A DNA stretch of 64,000 bases from Channa striata (taxonomy: Eukaryota; Chordata; Actinopteri; Anabantiformes; Channidae), in contig CM065184.1 of the NCBI GenBank assembly GCA_033026295.1, positions 11,969,501 to 12,033,500 on the forward strand, given 5' to 3'. Below the pieces are notes generated by a model. That model saw only the letters and a list, made by a program, of their open reading frames with translations. It was not told the origin of the DNA and searched no databases. Shown here in pieces: positions 27,601 to 38,600 of the stretch; within the stretch, counting starts at the first letter, position 1; every line of letters begins with the position of its first letter. The translations under genes and the position numbers were made by a program.

Positions 27601-30600
27601 GATGGTGCAGTTGTTACTTCCAACAGAGCAAACAGCATTATCCAGACATTCCCGCATAGATTTTTTTAATCTGCTCTTGAGATTTAGGGCAAGCTGCAAC
27701 TGCAAATTGAAAAGAGATTGAGACATCGCATCTATTTTAATATTCCCATTTCACAGCATGTGCAGACTTTTCCCAAACCCTGCTCCCTTTTTTCAGCAGA
27801 CAGATTTTAATGTGTTTTCCGTCTTGACGTCTCTCATTAGGCTTTAGAGAGTAAACCTTAATAAAGGTGCAAAGTGCTGTTATTTTTTTGCACAGTGGAA
27901 ATCTTCATCAAGCTTGTAATTCTTCAAAGCAGTCGGGATTTTATGCTGACACAGCAGTCTCTGCGTGTAATTGTCTAAACTAATAGCAACCAAGTGGAAA
28001 GACATTATTTTCCCAAATTTGACCTCCAGTCCTCCGGAAACGTGCCTCATTGACCCTGCTTTTGTGAAACCCAAGAGATTTCTGGCCTTTTCAGCCCTCT
28101 TCGAGACCCCCCGACTGGAGCCTCTGATGGCAACGTCTTCCAAGCAGACCCTTATAAAAACATCTGCCTTCCTCTCCTTTGTGAGGATGATATGTTTGCC
28201 TTTATCCACTAGTGAAGTTTGGGGCTGAGCAAGTTCAGCCTTCCTTAAAAGGAGAAAATATGCTCTTTTACGGGGAAAAGATGAGGGGTGGCAGAAAAGT
28301 GGGAGAGGCGAACAGAAATACGAGGCAGCCAGAGGGAGAAGGATGGATAACGTATGTGTAAGGAATGCTTGTCAAGAAGATAAAGTGGGGGGAAAATGAA
28401 AGAAAAATATAAACATTTGGCCAAATCCAAAAGGCATTATCGCGACACATCAATAACCAAAACAAAATTAAAATGTAATTGCACTGTTGTTTTCCCGTGA
28501 GGCCGTTTAAGTATTGTATACAAAGGAAAACCTCTTTATCATCATTTAAGCCCCAGCAAAACCTGAATTGGAAGAGATCCACAAAACCAAAATAATTTAG
28601 ATTCAACTGAATTGCTGTTTATCTAGAGACAAACATGAACCCTTTTGCTCGAGTGAAAATGATGAAGATAACACTGAACTAATAAGAGAACATGCTCAAC
28701 TCATTGGTATTCGACAGTAGGTGGTCTGCTTCTCAATCGTATGTTTTTCATTCATTTTGTTTCATGTGTAAACTCATTAAAATGCAGGCTTAGATCAAAA
28801 TGCCATTCTCTGCTAGATGGACAGGGTGAAAAGGTGGGGCTGAGGAACTGCACGAAATTTGGAGATGTGGATGAGAGGCTTTAAAGAAAGTTAAAACTAC
28901 CTGTTTGTAAGGAGAAGTTAATTTTCACTTCCACCATGAAATCCCCCTTCATTTGGAATCACGCAGGCATTCAAAACTGCTGTCACTCACTTATTTTCCC
29001 AAGTCTCAAACTACCCATTATAATTGACGGATGATTCCACTGAAACTCTTCACTGATCAAAATGTCACACTCCTCACACAGCGCAGGTTAAAAACAGGGC
29101 AAAATGCAGGGACTGAAGAGTTTTGGAGATGCAGTTTTCTTCCCATCTCCAAAATCCTCTTTGCAAAATATCCTAATGGAAGTAGGCATAAACAGTAAAA
29201 GGTTTAAGGATGATTATCATAATGAAATGGCCACTCTATTGTGTTTTCCTCATCTGCCATTCCAAGCCAGTGTCCAGTATGTCACAAAATTTATGACAGT
29301 AAGACAAAGAAAAGGGGAAACACAAAAGGAAACAGTCTGCTGTCTATGTTTCTCCCCACACATGGATCTGACAGGTATAACAAAGACTAATGGCCTTTTT
29401 TTTACTCAGATAAATAACCACCTTCATTTTTTTGAATCTTCTTTGATGAAATCCTTGGCGCTTTGTTTGCTTGCATGTCAACTTAATAATGACATATCTG
29501 ACACTACTGATCTACAGTATCTGCAAAATCTGAAGGGTATTTTTTCCTCCTCGACATTAAACATCAGAATCAGGATAAAGACAAATGTAGCAGCATAATG
29601 GAAGTAAAAAGTGCATGAAATATCAATAATTTAAATTGGAACATTACATTATGCTCGTGTTAGGTGACTTGACTCTGTCACTGTTTCAAATGTGGGTTAA
29701 TTCTTTGAAAATGCATCGATTATAGTCAGTCAGTTCACTGCTCTATAGTAGATACAGAGTTGTAGGAGTAGATATTCCTCTTGACCACGAGGGGGGTAAG
29801 TGTTTTGGGTATAATAATAATAAAACCTTTATGTTCAAATCCAACAGACAGCTGCATTATTTCACAGCAGAGAGCTATTTTAGTGCTAGTGCCAGTTTGA
29901 GTTTGAGAGCCACATCTGATGTTGCAGACCAAGTTGGGCAGAAGAGATGTGTTTGCTAAAGAGTTTGAAAGAGAGAGAGGCACAGAGAGAGAGAGACTAT
30001 CTCTAGACAAGGGTAAACATCCACAGAGAGCCTGTTAAGACTGCCTGTCACTGAATTGCGGCTTGTATAAAATAGGCACTGGAACATTACACAGAAGTGT
30101 TGCCACCAGCTCTCTGAAGCTGGATGACATTTCATTTCTCCCTCATGTTAGCCTGTGATCAGACTTACTGACATTCAGCCTTTATCACTGAGCTGCTCAT
30201 AATTACACTGATAACTGTCACTAATGTTTTTCCAGTTCTCTTTTCCCTCTCACCTTCATAGTTCAAGACATTTTGTCACATTTTTTCCTTTCATAAAATG
30301 TCTGTATGTGTGTGTGTGTGTGTGTGTGCTATCCATATGTGCTACAGGTGCTATACCTGCTGTACCGAGCATCACATTACGCACAGGAATGAGCTGAATG
30401 AACTCCAGCTGGGGCTCAACAGTCCATGCAAACCATAACCGATGAATCGCAGCTGAATATTTTGGGCTATCATTTGACACCTACTGTGGGCTTTTGTGGT
30501 AGAAAGGCAGCGTGACATGGCTGAGATCCTGGATGTCGAAGGCAGTGGGTTCTGCCGAGATCGCCTGCCTCTTCGTCCGCTGCTGCTCGTGCAGCTCGTT

Positions 30601-31092
30601 CTGCTTGTGGACCTGCTGGGTTGCCGGTTTAATGACGGAGCGGTATTTGTCCAGCTCGTTCTGCAGTCTCTGTATGAGCTCGTCCTTCTGGTCGAGCTCC
30701 AGTTCCAGCTCGTCAATGAGCGCGTCCCTTTGACGCAGCTCCTCGATCTTTTCCTGTAGCGCGTACTGGAGGTCGCGCAAGGTGCCCATTTCAGTTGGCG
30801 GCGACGAGCGACTTCCCAATAAGTTTATCGGAATGTATGCAGGCGAGTCTTTATCCTGGCTCCTCTACCACGCTGCTCATAAACTTTATCCAACATGAAC
30901 AGCCTCAGAGGACGCAGCCCCCGACGGTCCAGGGGTGGGGGGACCTCGCCGCTGTCCGTCACACGCGGGTTTGGGAATTAAAGCGAAGGTATGTTCGGTG
31001 GCTGACGCGATTGCCTAGGTGAGCCACGAAGCGTCTCAGTCACAATCATGCAAAGTTTGCCCCCTCTCTCCCTCCCTCTCTCTCTTTCTTCC

Positions 31093-31123
<31 letters not shown>

Positions 31124-34100
31124 CCCGCCCTCCCTCGGCAGTGTGACAACAGAGGACCGTCCTCCCCGAGTGCGTCAGGCTGCGACCCGGAGAGAGCGCA
31201 TGGTGAGAAGGGCGCCTACAGGAATCCGTGGCGCGGTGCAGTTTGCCGCTCCGGAGAGAGCCGCGCTCGTCCTCATCAATAATTGACTCTGTGCGAAAGC
31301 CACTGTTCGGAGAAGCATGTCATCATACCTTCGTAACTCAGCCCGAGGCTGCGGAGTTACAAATAGATGAGACTTAATGGAAGTTGAAGGTGATGGAAAC
31401 TTAATGAACCTGAATGTAAAATAAATAACTCGGGTTTTTTTCATCTCTCGGGGAATGAGGCTGTGCTGTCTGACTACTTGTGCATTTTGCCAACGTGAAC
31501 AAAAGTGCAAGACGTCAAATATCTGAATCTTTTGGTGGGAATTCTAATTCCAAATGATAGTAGTAGGTATAGAAATCCACTTTCCCCAACATGCCTGTAA
31601 AGCTGCTACTCGTTTTGTGAAGACTCCAGGCGTGCTGAAGGTAAACAGTGATAATTTCATACACTGTCAAACAGAAGAAACAGACATTGAAATACAAAAA
31701 ATAGTCTCTGAGGCTCGTGCCTCCCCTCAGCAGCTCCACATTCCACATCTAATCTTGTGCTGTCTGGACTCTGAGCACCGTTGGTGTCCGTCCACATTAT
31801 CCCAGTGAGTCATCTGAAGCTCAGTGAACAACATTTGGCCTCACACGCTCTGGACACATTCAGAGAAGGATCAACTGCCAAGGACAATCTGATAGGATGA
31901 GGAGTTACTGTCACTAAAACAGCAATTACTGTGGCGGGAGGGTGGGGAGCCACAGGCTGACAAGTGAGAACGAAAAGCGGGATGAACTTTTGGCTGCATG
32001 GACCGCTTTAATGTGTGTGTGTGTGTGTGTGTGTGTGTGGTAGTTAAAGACATCTTATTCTTGGCACACACAAAAAACGTAAACACTGGAGGGAGGCAGG
32101 TGGCTGAATAGAAGATCACAGCTGCCCTCTTGTGGTGGGTTTAGCGTCATCAACAACTACAACAACAACAAGTTGGCAGAACTTTCTGCTCTGCAGGCGA
32201 AACATTTAGTAATCCAGATTGTTGTTTCATGTTTATCTGGCCATTGTGTTTAAGAAATAGGCTGAGATGTGCAGCAGTCGTGTGGAAGTGCTCAACTCTG
32301 AGAAGGTCTGAATGTAACAAATGAATTGGCAGCTCTTGGCAACACTCTTAGATTTCTCCACATATCCATACGCCAAAAACCTCCTGATGTTTTTTTCCTG
32401 TGACCTAATAACATTTCTCGCCCTCTCTGACCGCAGAGTGGTGCAGGGAACAAAAGCTCAAGCAACAGCAAATTCTACTTCATATCAGTAAACTGCAGGT
32501 GCCTGGAGATTTCAGGCTTTTTTTTTCAGTTCACTGTTGCATCCCTGCACCCCCCCATCATCAAAAAGGCCCTCCCACTGTCCTTCAAAGCACCTCTGCG
32601 CTTTATATTTCACCTCTCTAACCATCCAGCTCAGCCCTTTTCCTATGCAGATCAATAGAAAGAGGATCCGTTGCTTCATGCTGCGGTAATCCGATGAGCT
32701 GGGCGGGCCGCTGGTTGGTGCCATGTCCTGACACTAATGGGGGTCACAGCATCTCCGACCCCGCGGCGGCCCAGCGGGCACGGCGGTCCAGGTGAACGCC
32801 CTCCTCCAGAAACTGCCAGCACAGAGAGAGATCACATCATCTCACCAGTGCCTTTTAAAAGGCAAACTGTTTCACTTCATGAAGGTGGCCTCTTTGTTTC
32901 CTATCACTCAGCGGATGAGCATAGTTTGACCATTTCCTGACTGAATCCTGGACCTTTAGAAAGGCTTTTTGACATACAAAGCTTTCCTAGTCTGTATTTC
33001 TCAATGAACCAGGGTCATTCATGACCACCATTCTCTACCTCATTCTCAAGTATTTTGTTTCATTTTTCTTTCTCCAGACCTTTTCTTGTGGACTTTAATG
33101 TCTGAAGGTTGAACATCACTTCATGAGTGCAAATAAGGACCTGTCCTGTCTGCAGTTTATTGATGCAAATGAAGATTGGAAATTGTCTGGTCGTCTTAAT
33201 CAGATTAATCCCACTGCCTGTTGCATTAATCGAGTCAGGATCATTTCTGCTAGTGTGTGGTGTGATATAAATATAAGTAATTTATTCTGATGAGATTCTG
33301 ACAATAGAAATGGAGATGAAAACAAATTAAAAGATAAAGAAAATAAAAGATCCAAAGTTTTTGTTCAAAGCTAAATCAAACAGACTGAAACTTGAAAGTA
33401 GGAACCTCACTGATGCCATTCAGGTGCAGGCCTCACATGAAACCTCCAGAATCAGCACAACCATACTGTGAGGCTAAAACGAGCACCTAAAGGTGATGAA
33501 GGAAGCATATGGTCAAACAAAGCGTTTTCTAATGGAGTATTAAATATCCTCAGACATGCACTTCGGGTCCTGAGCGTCCAGCTACTAAAAGCCAATAATG
33601 CATCGCACTTCCTCCCGTCTGTGTCCCGTGGGACTGCCATGATGGATCTGATCAATTAGAAGCTCTTTCTGAAGCTCGTCTTGGAGCTGCGTCATCGGCC
33701 CCAAGAATGAAAGTGCTCGTCCATTCATGGCAAACGGCTCCATCTCTCATTTAGAAAAAAAAAAAAAGGCAGGATATGAAACAGGCAGAGACAACAGTGC
33801 GGAGAAAGGTCACAAGTGCCCCAAAAAGTGGAGACAGAAGCAGCCCACACTGATATGGATTCATAATGACAACATGAGTTTGTGGATTTGAGGACACACA
33901 TTTGGATTCTGGCAAAGATGATTTAGATCAGATACTAAAGTGACACAAAGCGTATTAGATCAGGAAAGTAGCCCCCCTGCTGAAACGGTCTTACCAGTCG
34001 GACTTGGCATATTTCCGAAACGCCTGGCGCGTCAAGTCCTGGTGCGTCTGGGGCTCCGCGGAGATGCCCTGCGCCCTGCGGGTCCTCGGTCCAATAAGTT

Positions 34101-34251
34101 GAGCGCTGGGCAGAACGGACTGACATTTGTGCAGTTTTCTCTTCAGTTCCTGAATCTCGTCCTCCCTGTCCGCCAGGCGCCTCTCCAAGTCCCGTATCCT
34201 CTCTTCCTTTAGCAGCAGGATCTTGGCAAAGTCGTCCTCCAGGTCGCTCAT
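9578..34251 (-). CDS. prkg1: cGMP-dependent protein kinase 1 (PKG I), 5' partial locus with two alternative first exons
   Basis: PKG I is a cytosolic Ser/Thr kinase activated by cGMP in NO/natriuretic-peptide signalling, for example in smooth-muscle relaxation. Four coding exons are visible on the minus strand: 1-alpha 34251–33995, 1-beta 30789–30485, exon 2 25534–25368 and exon 3 9691–9578. Either first exon ends two bases into a codon and exon 2 supplies the third base, so both isoforms stay in frame; exon 2 to 3 and exon 3 to 4 continue correctly. The spliced protein covers the zipper, the pseudosubstrate and most of cGMP-binding domain A. The rest of the gene lies left of position 1. Introns are about 8.5 kb (alpha), 5.0 kb (beta) and 15.7 kb (exon 2–3), short for a gene that exceeds 1 Mb in human. 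Identity rests on near-exact match to the remembered vertebrate PKG I protein. Teleosts can carry a and b duplicates; I cannot say which copy this is. Confidence 0.95.
12248..12270 (+). repeat. Poly-T run (23 nt)
   Basis: Uninterrupted T tract within prkg1 intron 2 (A23 on the sense strand). Confidence 0.95.
19168..19185 (+). repeat. (TG)9 microsatellite
   Basis: Short dinucleotide run in prkg1 intron 2. Confidence 0.9.
25368..25534 (-). CDS. prkg1: prkg1 exon 2 (shared): start of cGMP-binding domain A
   Basis: The exon is 167 nt long. It is preceded on the minus strand by acceptor TTGTCTGCAG and followed by donor GTATTA. It supplies the base completing the last codon of either first exon, then 55 codons beginning SKDLIKEAILDNDFMKNL and ending YVME, then one base of the next Asp codon. 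It forms the helical entry and first beta strands of the cyclic-nucleotide-binding fold, including IIKEGDVGSLVYVMEDG across the exon junction. The sequence is essentially identical to mammalian PKG I. A longer apparent reading frame through the donor is only read-through into the intron. Confidence 0.95.
25535..30484 (-). other. prkg1 intron 1 shared by both isoforms (beta intron)
   Basis: 4,950 nt between exon 1-beta and exon 2. It is also the distal part of the alpha intron. The only repeat worth listing is the TG run near the beta donor. A 164-codon plus-strand ORF at 29.1–29.6 kb has no recognisable similarity. Confidence 0.75.
30307..30328 (+). repeat. (TG)11 microsatellite near exon 1-beta donor
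   Basis: Dinucleotide run, CA-repeat on the prkg1 sense strand, beginning about 157 nt after the exon 1-beta donor. Confidence 0.93.
30485..30789 (-). CDS. prkg1: prkg1 exon 1-beta: PKG I-beta zipper and autoinhibitory segment
   Basis: This alternative first exon starts at ATG 30789–30787 with G at -3 and G at +4. The reading frame remains open further upstream, but only without an in-frame ATG, back to a stop near 30865; the MGTLRDLQ start matches known I-beta. It encodes 101 residues plus two bases and ends at donor GTAGGT (30484–30479). Residues 4–49 are a strongly charged leucine zipper, the I-beta dimer and targeting module (IRAG and TFII-I are known partners in mammals). The pseudosubstrate KRQAISAE is at 73–80. 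The C-terminal stretch up to KSPQ matches mammalian I-beta closely, while residues around 55–71 are more divergent. The alternative N-terminus sets cGMP sensitivity, the beta form being the less sensitive in mammals. Confidence 0.95.
30790..31300 (-). promoter_or_regulatory. Probable PKG I-beta promoter / 5' UTR, CpG-rich
   Basis: Together with exon 1-beta, this stretch is clearly richer in C+G and CpG than flanking intronic DNA (for example GGCGGCGACGAGCG just 5' of the ATG and a CpG cluster at 31.16–31.26 kb), as expected for a CpG-island promoter of the beta transcript. No TATA box at a convincing distance was identified, and the transcription start cannot be placed from sequence alone. 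It contains a long polypyrimidine tract, listed separately. Confidence 0.5.
31061..31138 (+). repeat. Polypyrimidine (CT-rich) tract
   Basis: About 78 nt that are almost entirely C/T on the plus strand, dominated by CTCT and CCCT units, so polypurine GA-rich on the prkg1 sense strand. It lies about 270–350 nt upstream of the beta ATG. Confidence 0.9.
31301..33994 (-). other. prkg1 alpha intron between the two first exons
   Basis: Non-coding DNA separating exon 1-alpha from the beta promoter region. It holds a (TG)14 repeat at 32.01 kb, a GC-rich patch at 32.69–32.80 kb without recognisable coding potential, and a cluster of TAAT-core motifs near 33.2 kb. No exon recognised. Confidence 0.7.
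32012..32039 (+). repeat. (TG)14 microsatellite
   Basis: Uninterrupted TG run between the alternative first exons of prkg1. Confidence 0.95.
33995..34251 (-). CDS. prkg1: prkg1 exon 1-alpha: PKG I-alpha zipper and autoinhibitory segment
   Basis: The start ATG (34251–34249) has A at -3. The exon encodes 85 residues plus two bases of codon 86 and ends at a good donor (GTAAG, 33994–33990). Residues 4–47 form a heptad coiled coil with Leu/Ile at a and d positions (for example I11, I19, L26, I33, L40). This is the dimerisation domain that also targets partners such as MYPT1 and RhoA in the known protein. Cys43 counting Met is the known redox-sensitive Cys42 that forms an interchain disulfide. The pseudosubstrate RAQGISAEP lies at 59–67. 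The last codon joins exon 2 as TGG (Trp), where human has Arg. The exon lies upstream of exon 1-beta, the same relative order as I recall for human. Confidence 0.95.
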
Positions 34252-34653
34252 GTTAAAATCTGCGTTAAACTTTGCCGAGATTCTCCGCGTTACGGACAGA
34301 AGGATAAAACTCCGAGCAGGACTCGCAAAGGTTTACGAGGACGGACACAAATCCGCTTCTAAATGCGCGCAGGATGATGATGATGATGCTCCGAGGATCC
34401 TCTTCACTGCCCACTTGTATTTTTTTAATCACAAGAAACGAGCAGAGCGGCGATTTGAAGCCGGGAAGCGGGCGATTGATGGAGCAGCGCAACGCTAGTC
34501 CACCGAGCCTCCGGGGAGCGGCTGATGATCCCTCATTGAGAAACCAATTACAGCAGCTCTTCCTCTCCGAGGACGCAGGCAGGCCGTCAAAGTGGGCAGC
34601 GAGCCGCCGAGACAACAACTCCTGTAGTTCACCGCCTCTCACACAGAGGAAGA

Positions 34654-34654
<1 letters not shown>

Positions 34655-34684
<30 letters not shown>
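34655..34684 (+). repeat. (CTG)10 trinucleotide repeat
   Basis: Ten perfect CTG units on the plus strand, (CAG)10 on the prkg1 sense strand, starting about 404 nt upstream of the alpha ATG. Confidence 0.97.
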
Positions 34685-34685
<1 letters not shown>

Positions 34686-34773
34686 CACACGTTTGTTTAC
34701 CGACTACACAACCCCGAGCCCCCTTTGGACAACTCAAGCAGCGTTACACACCCACGTCACCCCGACCAACTGC

Positions 34774-34791
34774 AAAAAAAAAAAAAAAAAA
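34774..34791 (+). repeat. Poly-A run (18 nt)
   Basis: Uninterrupted A18 about 90 nt from the CTG repeat, at the edge of the alpha CpG-rich region. Confidence 0.95.
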
Positions 34792-34916
34792 TCAATTGTC
34801 CCACACAAGTACAGAGGTCTGTTCGCAGAAGTCCCGTTTTTGAAATGGAGTAAACGCACATCACTAAAGTGCAAGTTCTCCCAATAAGGCAAATTGGCCC
34901 TGTTCAGGCTTGAAGC

Positions 34917-34941
34917 GTGTGTGTGTGTGTGTGTGTGTGTG
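34917..34941 (+). repeat. (GT)12 microsatellite
   Basis: Dinucleotide run marking the upstream edge of the prkg1 alpha promoter region. Confidence 0.95.
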
Positions 34942-36642
34942 GTATTGAGTATTTGTAGTTTTGGAGATTTGGTTATGCGCACGGACTGTAGTTTTTTCAC
35001 CAATGTGACAGGAAGGTTTATACAAACACATGCAATTAACGAAAATATATTCATAACAAATGCAAATATAGATCTGATTTACCTGATTCGGCTTAATTTC
35101 AAATATTTCAAGACAGTGCAGAAAATTGACTTTATACAGAAGCGGGTCTGAAGTGGAAAACAACACATAATTTATGGCTGCAGAGGACACAAATTGGCTG
35201 TTGTTGTAGACATCCAACATAAAGTTAATTACACAACAGATCCACAATGTGTTATCTTACTCATTAGAGGAATTAGTAATTACACACTGACAGCACTGTT
35301 CATCACTTTCATCGTCAATATGCTGTGAGGACTGAAGAGGGTTCAGTAATAGATCCTCACTTCTCTCTGTTACATTAATCTCCAAGCCCAACCAGTCACT
35401 TCTATGCACCATTTTTCATTCGACTGCCTAAATTTGTTTCAACTCAATGAATTCATTGAGAGAGAGGAAAAAAAAAAGCAGGAGCTCATGGGCGCTGGGG
35501 GGATGTTTTATTAAGATCCTGGGTTAAAAATAGAGTGAACAGATCTTCCCTTTGCTAGTTTCTCACCCTTGTGTACTGTTTGACTTCTTATTATCCCAAC
35601 CACTTCGTACCGGGCTAAAGATGAATGTGTTTTGCTAGAAAGCGTGGCAGCAAAGGTATATTTGCAGACTGTTATCATACATTACTTGACATTTCCTGTC
35701 CCCCTTAAGCCTGCAGCTCTCTACATGCATCTTGGAGGAAAAGATCATCATGATAACTGGTTGTAAACTCTCATTCCCCGTGTGAGACTTGCGATAACCC
35801 GCTTAACTCTCGTCTGGCTTGATAACTGGTGAGTTATCCACCAGTGGCTATAGTGCAACACATATGATCTCCTACTGTACTGTTGTGAGCGTGTGCCATG
35901 TTACACAGTGATTATGAGTGATAAAGTGAATGCAAGCAGCACTCAAAGACAAGGTGACGACCAGAGTCGTGCTGTTATCGACGTAGAAAACAGTGATCGA
36001 TTAATTATGTATGCAGCAGACACTGCGCTCATTATGACAGTGGTAAATTAAGGGTCACCTTCTGTGACCCTGTCCACATCCACAGACAATATTGTTGCAC
36101 TAGAAAAGCACTACTGACATTCTATTCAAGAAAGGGCACTCATGCATTTGGACAAAAAACATGCAGTTTTTCTTTTAAGGGTCTTTGATCTTAAATAATT
36201 ATCATAACTATCGGCACACGTTCATTAGACATCATCGCCACGACTGTATCAGCATCGCTCTGTGTTGCCTCCACACTCCACGGTTTCAGTGTTTACACAG
36301 GATGAGTAATGCTTCACTACCAGTTTCAGCTTGTGTTGTCTGAGCACTACATGGGTCATCTCCCTTGGATGTTGCGGGTTGGGTAATGGACGCAGAGTTA
36401 ACCTTACAGCACCCAGAGATAGATGCTCTAACTGCCCACAAGAGTGGCTGTTCATGGGCGTCATTGAGTTCATGATAGCTGAGTGTGGCTGCGTTGTAAT
36501 AAAGAGCTTCATATGCTGTCTTTGCAGTATTTCTAAACATCTCTGGGCAGAGAAGAGCTGGTGCCCTCTCATTTGCCTCAGGGACAGATCAGCTTACGGA
36601 AGAGAAGAGGGCAGACATTAGTCACCGTTTTCCTGTAATACA

Positions 36643-36670
36643 CTCACACACACACACACACACACACACA
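36643..36670 (+). repeat. (CA)14 microsatellite
   Basis: Uninterrupted CA run in intergenic DNA. Confidence 0.95.
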
Positions 36671-38460
36671 AGAAACACACAAAAGAAATTGAGAGCAATA
36701 TCTTGGGTATACCCAGACATATGCTTGCACATCATTATCACCCCCACACACGCTTGCATACAAAGATTTATGTAACCATTCACAAAGCTAAAATCCCCAC
36801 AGAGGCACAAACACAATAACGCCAGCAGCCTGTACGGAAACCTTAGAGGGGATTACTGTAAGTGCCGTGGTAGGCGTGGTATTCTGCTCCATCTCTGGAG
36901 AATCTTTCCCCTGGAGCCCCCATTGTCTTTGATACTACATCTAACTGTGCTCTCTGTGTCCCTGCTGCCGTCCCCACTGGGACACCACCAGCTGGCTGTC
37001 TGCCTGGGCCTGCTGTCCCCGGAGAGGTGAGACAACCACGGTGAGGAGAAGGTGAAAGTCGGAGAGAGACATCATGCGCCGAGGACAGGAGAGATGCTTT
37101 AGTCTGGAGCAATCTATTTCTGAGCCCCTACAGTCCCGTAAAATATTACAGCAAATCCTACACTCCGGCAGCAATATAATACGCAGACGTCACATCACAT
37201 CGATGTAGTCCAGCATTGTAACACGATACCACATCCAGAGCTGCAGATTGAACACCCAGCTCACGCTGGAGATGGATAGGACCCAAGCTCAGGAAATTGA
37301 CTTAGCAAACGCAATAATGATACTTCCTTCCTGCTTTCCTGCATTAGTACAGTCAAAATCAGATAGGTGAGAAGGTGTATTTCACCTTTTTTGCAACAGT
37401 GCTACAGCTTCAACTAATGATTGTTTTCATTATTGATTAATCTCTGTGAATGTGTCTAAATCATTACTTATGGTAGAGACTCTTTAAAGTGGCTATAATC
37501 AATATTTTATATTGACAATGGAGCACATACTGTAGCTCCTTGTATGTGAAAGGGGAGAAAGACCACTGAAAGTCCCCCCTCAGGAGAATTGTTGCTCACT
37601 CTTAAATCACTGTTTTGGTTTTACATTAACATCCACAGTTTTGCATGACTCTCAGCATCAGTTTAGTTTCTACAGCAACAGCGAAGTTATAATAAACTGT
37701 GTGCTACCTGCTCAGTACTAAACAAAGTTTGCAACTATCTTGTGAACACAGCAAAACGTGCAATTGTTGCAGATTTTAAAAAAGTAGTAAGACATCAGTG
37801 GTGACCAAAAACAGAGCTAATGCATCAGGTTGTTAAAATACAACTGGAAATGAGGCAACAGGTTTGTCATTTCAACTTAAAGGAGATAATATTTCAGGGT
37901 TTGGTTTATACTGTAGCTATTTTTCATTTCATAGAATTTGCATTTGAGCTATTGATTTGCATGAATGTTTGGCTTTTTAAAAAGCATAAAAAATATTTTT
38001 AAATGCAAAAAAAAATCCTGAATATAGGTAAATACCGGAAAGTCACATTTTCCCTGAGTTTAAGTTGACATCTTCAAATTACCTGTTATGTCCAACCAAC
38101 AGCCTCAGTTGCATAGAATTTAACTTAATCAGTTGACTAACAAGTTATTGTCGGCATGCGTTTTAAAATATGTATTGATTAATTATTTAAAGGCTGGATG
38201 CTGCTCATATAAAAAAGGTCTGCTGAAAAGCCTGTACAGTGAGGAGACATGACATGACATGAGTATGAGAGTACGTGTTGGGTCTGGTGTTAAAGAGTGA
38301 AGAAATGTGTCTGCAAGGAGATCAGAATGTCAGGGGTCACTGACTGGAATGTGACATTCCTGTCGACTTCCAGGTGCTCAGTAACATTATTAATGACTTT
38401 AGACTATAAAACAACAGGCCCCTGGCCACAGATTGCGTATAAGACCATTAACATCTTTTC

Positions 38461-38600
38461 TGGGTGTCTCTTTTTTGCAGTATTAGGTCTGTGTGGCATT
38501 TGCATGTCTCTTTGTTGCAGTATTAAGTCTCCTTGGACATTTAGGTGTTTCTTTGTACTCATTCTGTGCCATGTTGTGTCTTTATTGTCATTTCCTGTGC
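38461..38600 (+). repeat. Degenerate minisatellite, unit about 40 bp
   Basis: Two clear copies of a TGTCTCTTT…TTGCAGTATTA(G/A)GTCT unit (about 38.46–38.55 kb) are followed by weaker TGTTTCTTTGT… and GTGTCTTTATTGTCATTT echoes. The TGTCTCTTTGT-type unit resembles minisatellites common in fish intergenic DNA. Confidence 0.5.

Larger units (their letters stand above)
34252..34800 (-). promoter_or_regulatory. Probable PKG I-alpha promoter / 5' UTR, CpG-rich
   Basis: DNA immediately upstream of the alpha ATG is CpG-rich (clusters at 34.26–34.36, 34.45–34.53 and 34.56–34.62 kb), in contrast to AT-rich DNA from 34.9 kb on. With exon 1-alpha it forms a candidate CpG island of about 0.7 kb. A CTG/CAG trinucleotide repeat and an A18 run sit at its upstream side. 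No in-frame upstream ATG is present. The transcription start is not determinable here. Confidence 0.5.

Noticed and set aside
29104..29598. 164-codon plus-strand ORF in prkg1 intron 1
   Set aside because: Starts with ATG but shows no recognisable domain or similarity and lies antisense in an intron; probably chance.
30790..30819. Ten-residue N-terminal extension of PKG I-beta in frame with exon 1-beta
   Set aside because: The frame opens only at TTG and has no in-frame ATG before an upstream stop; the known protein begins at the ATG at 30789.
34265..34642. 125-codon minus-strand open frame ending 13 nt before the PKG I-alpha start
   Set aside because: It opens at GTG and contains no ATG, is low-complexity in parts (run of Ile from a GAT repeat), and lies in the CpG-rich leader; more likely 5' UTR/promoter.
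36900..37035. Exon-like GC-rich segment ending at GAGAG followed by GTGAGA
   Set aside because: Several frames are open but none gives a recognisable peptide and no clear acceptor precedes it; kept only as a note on the intergenic region.
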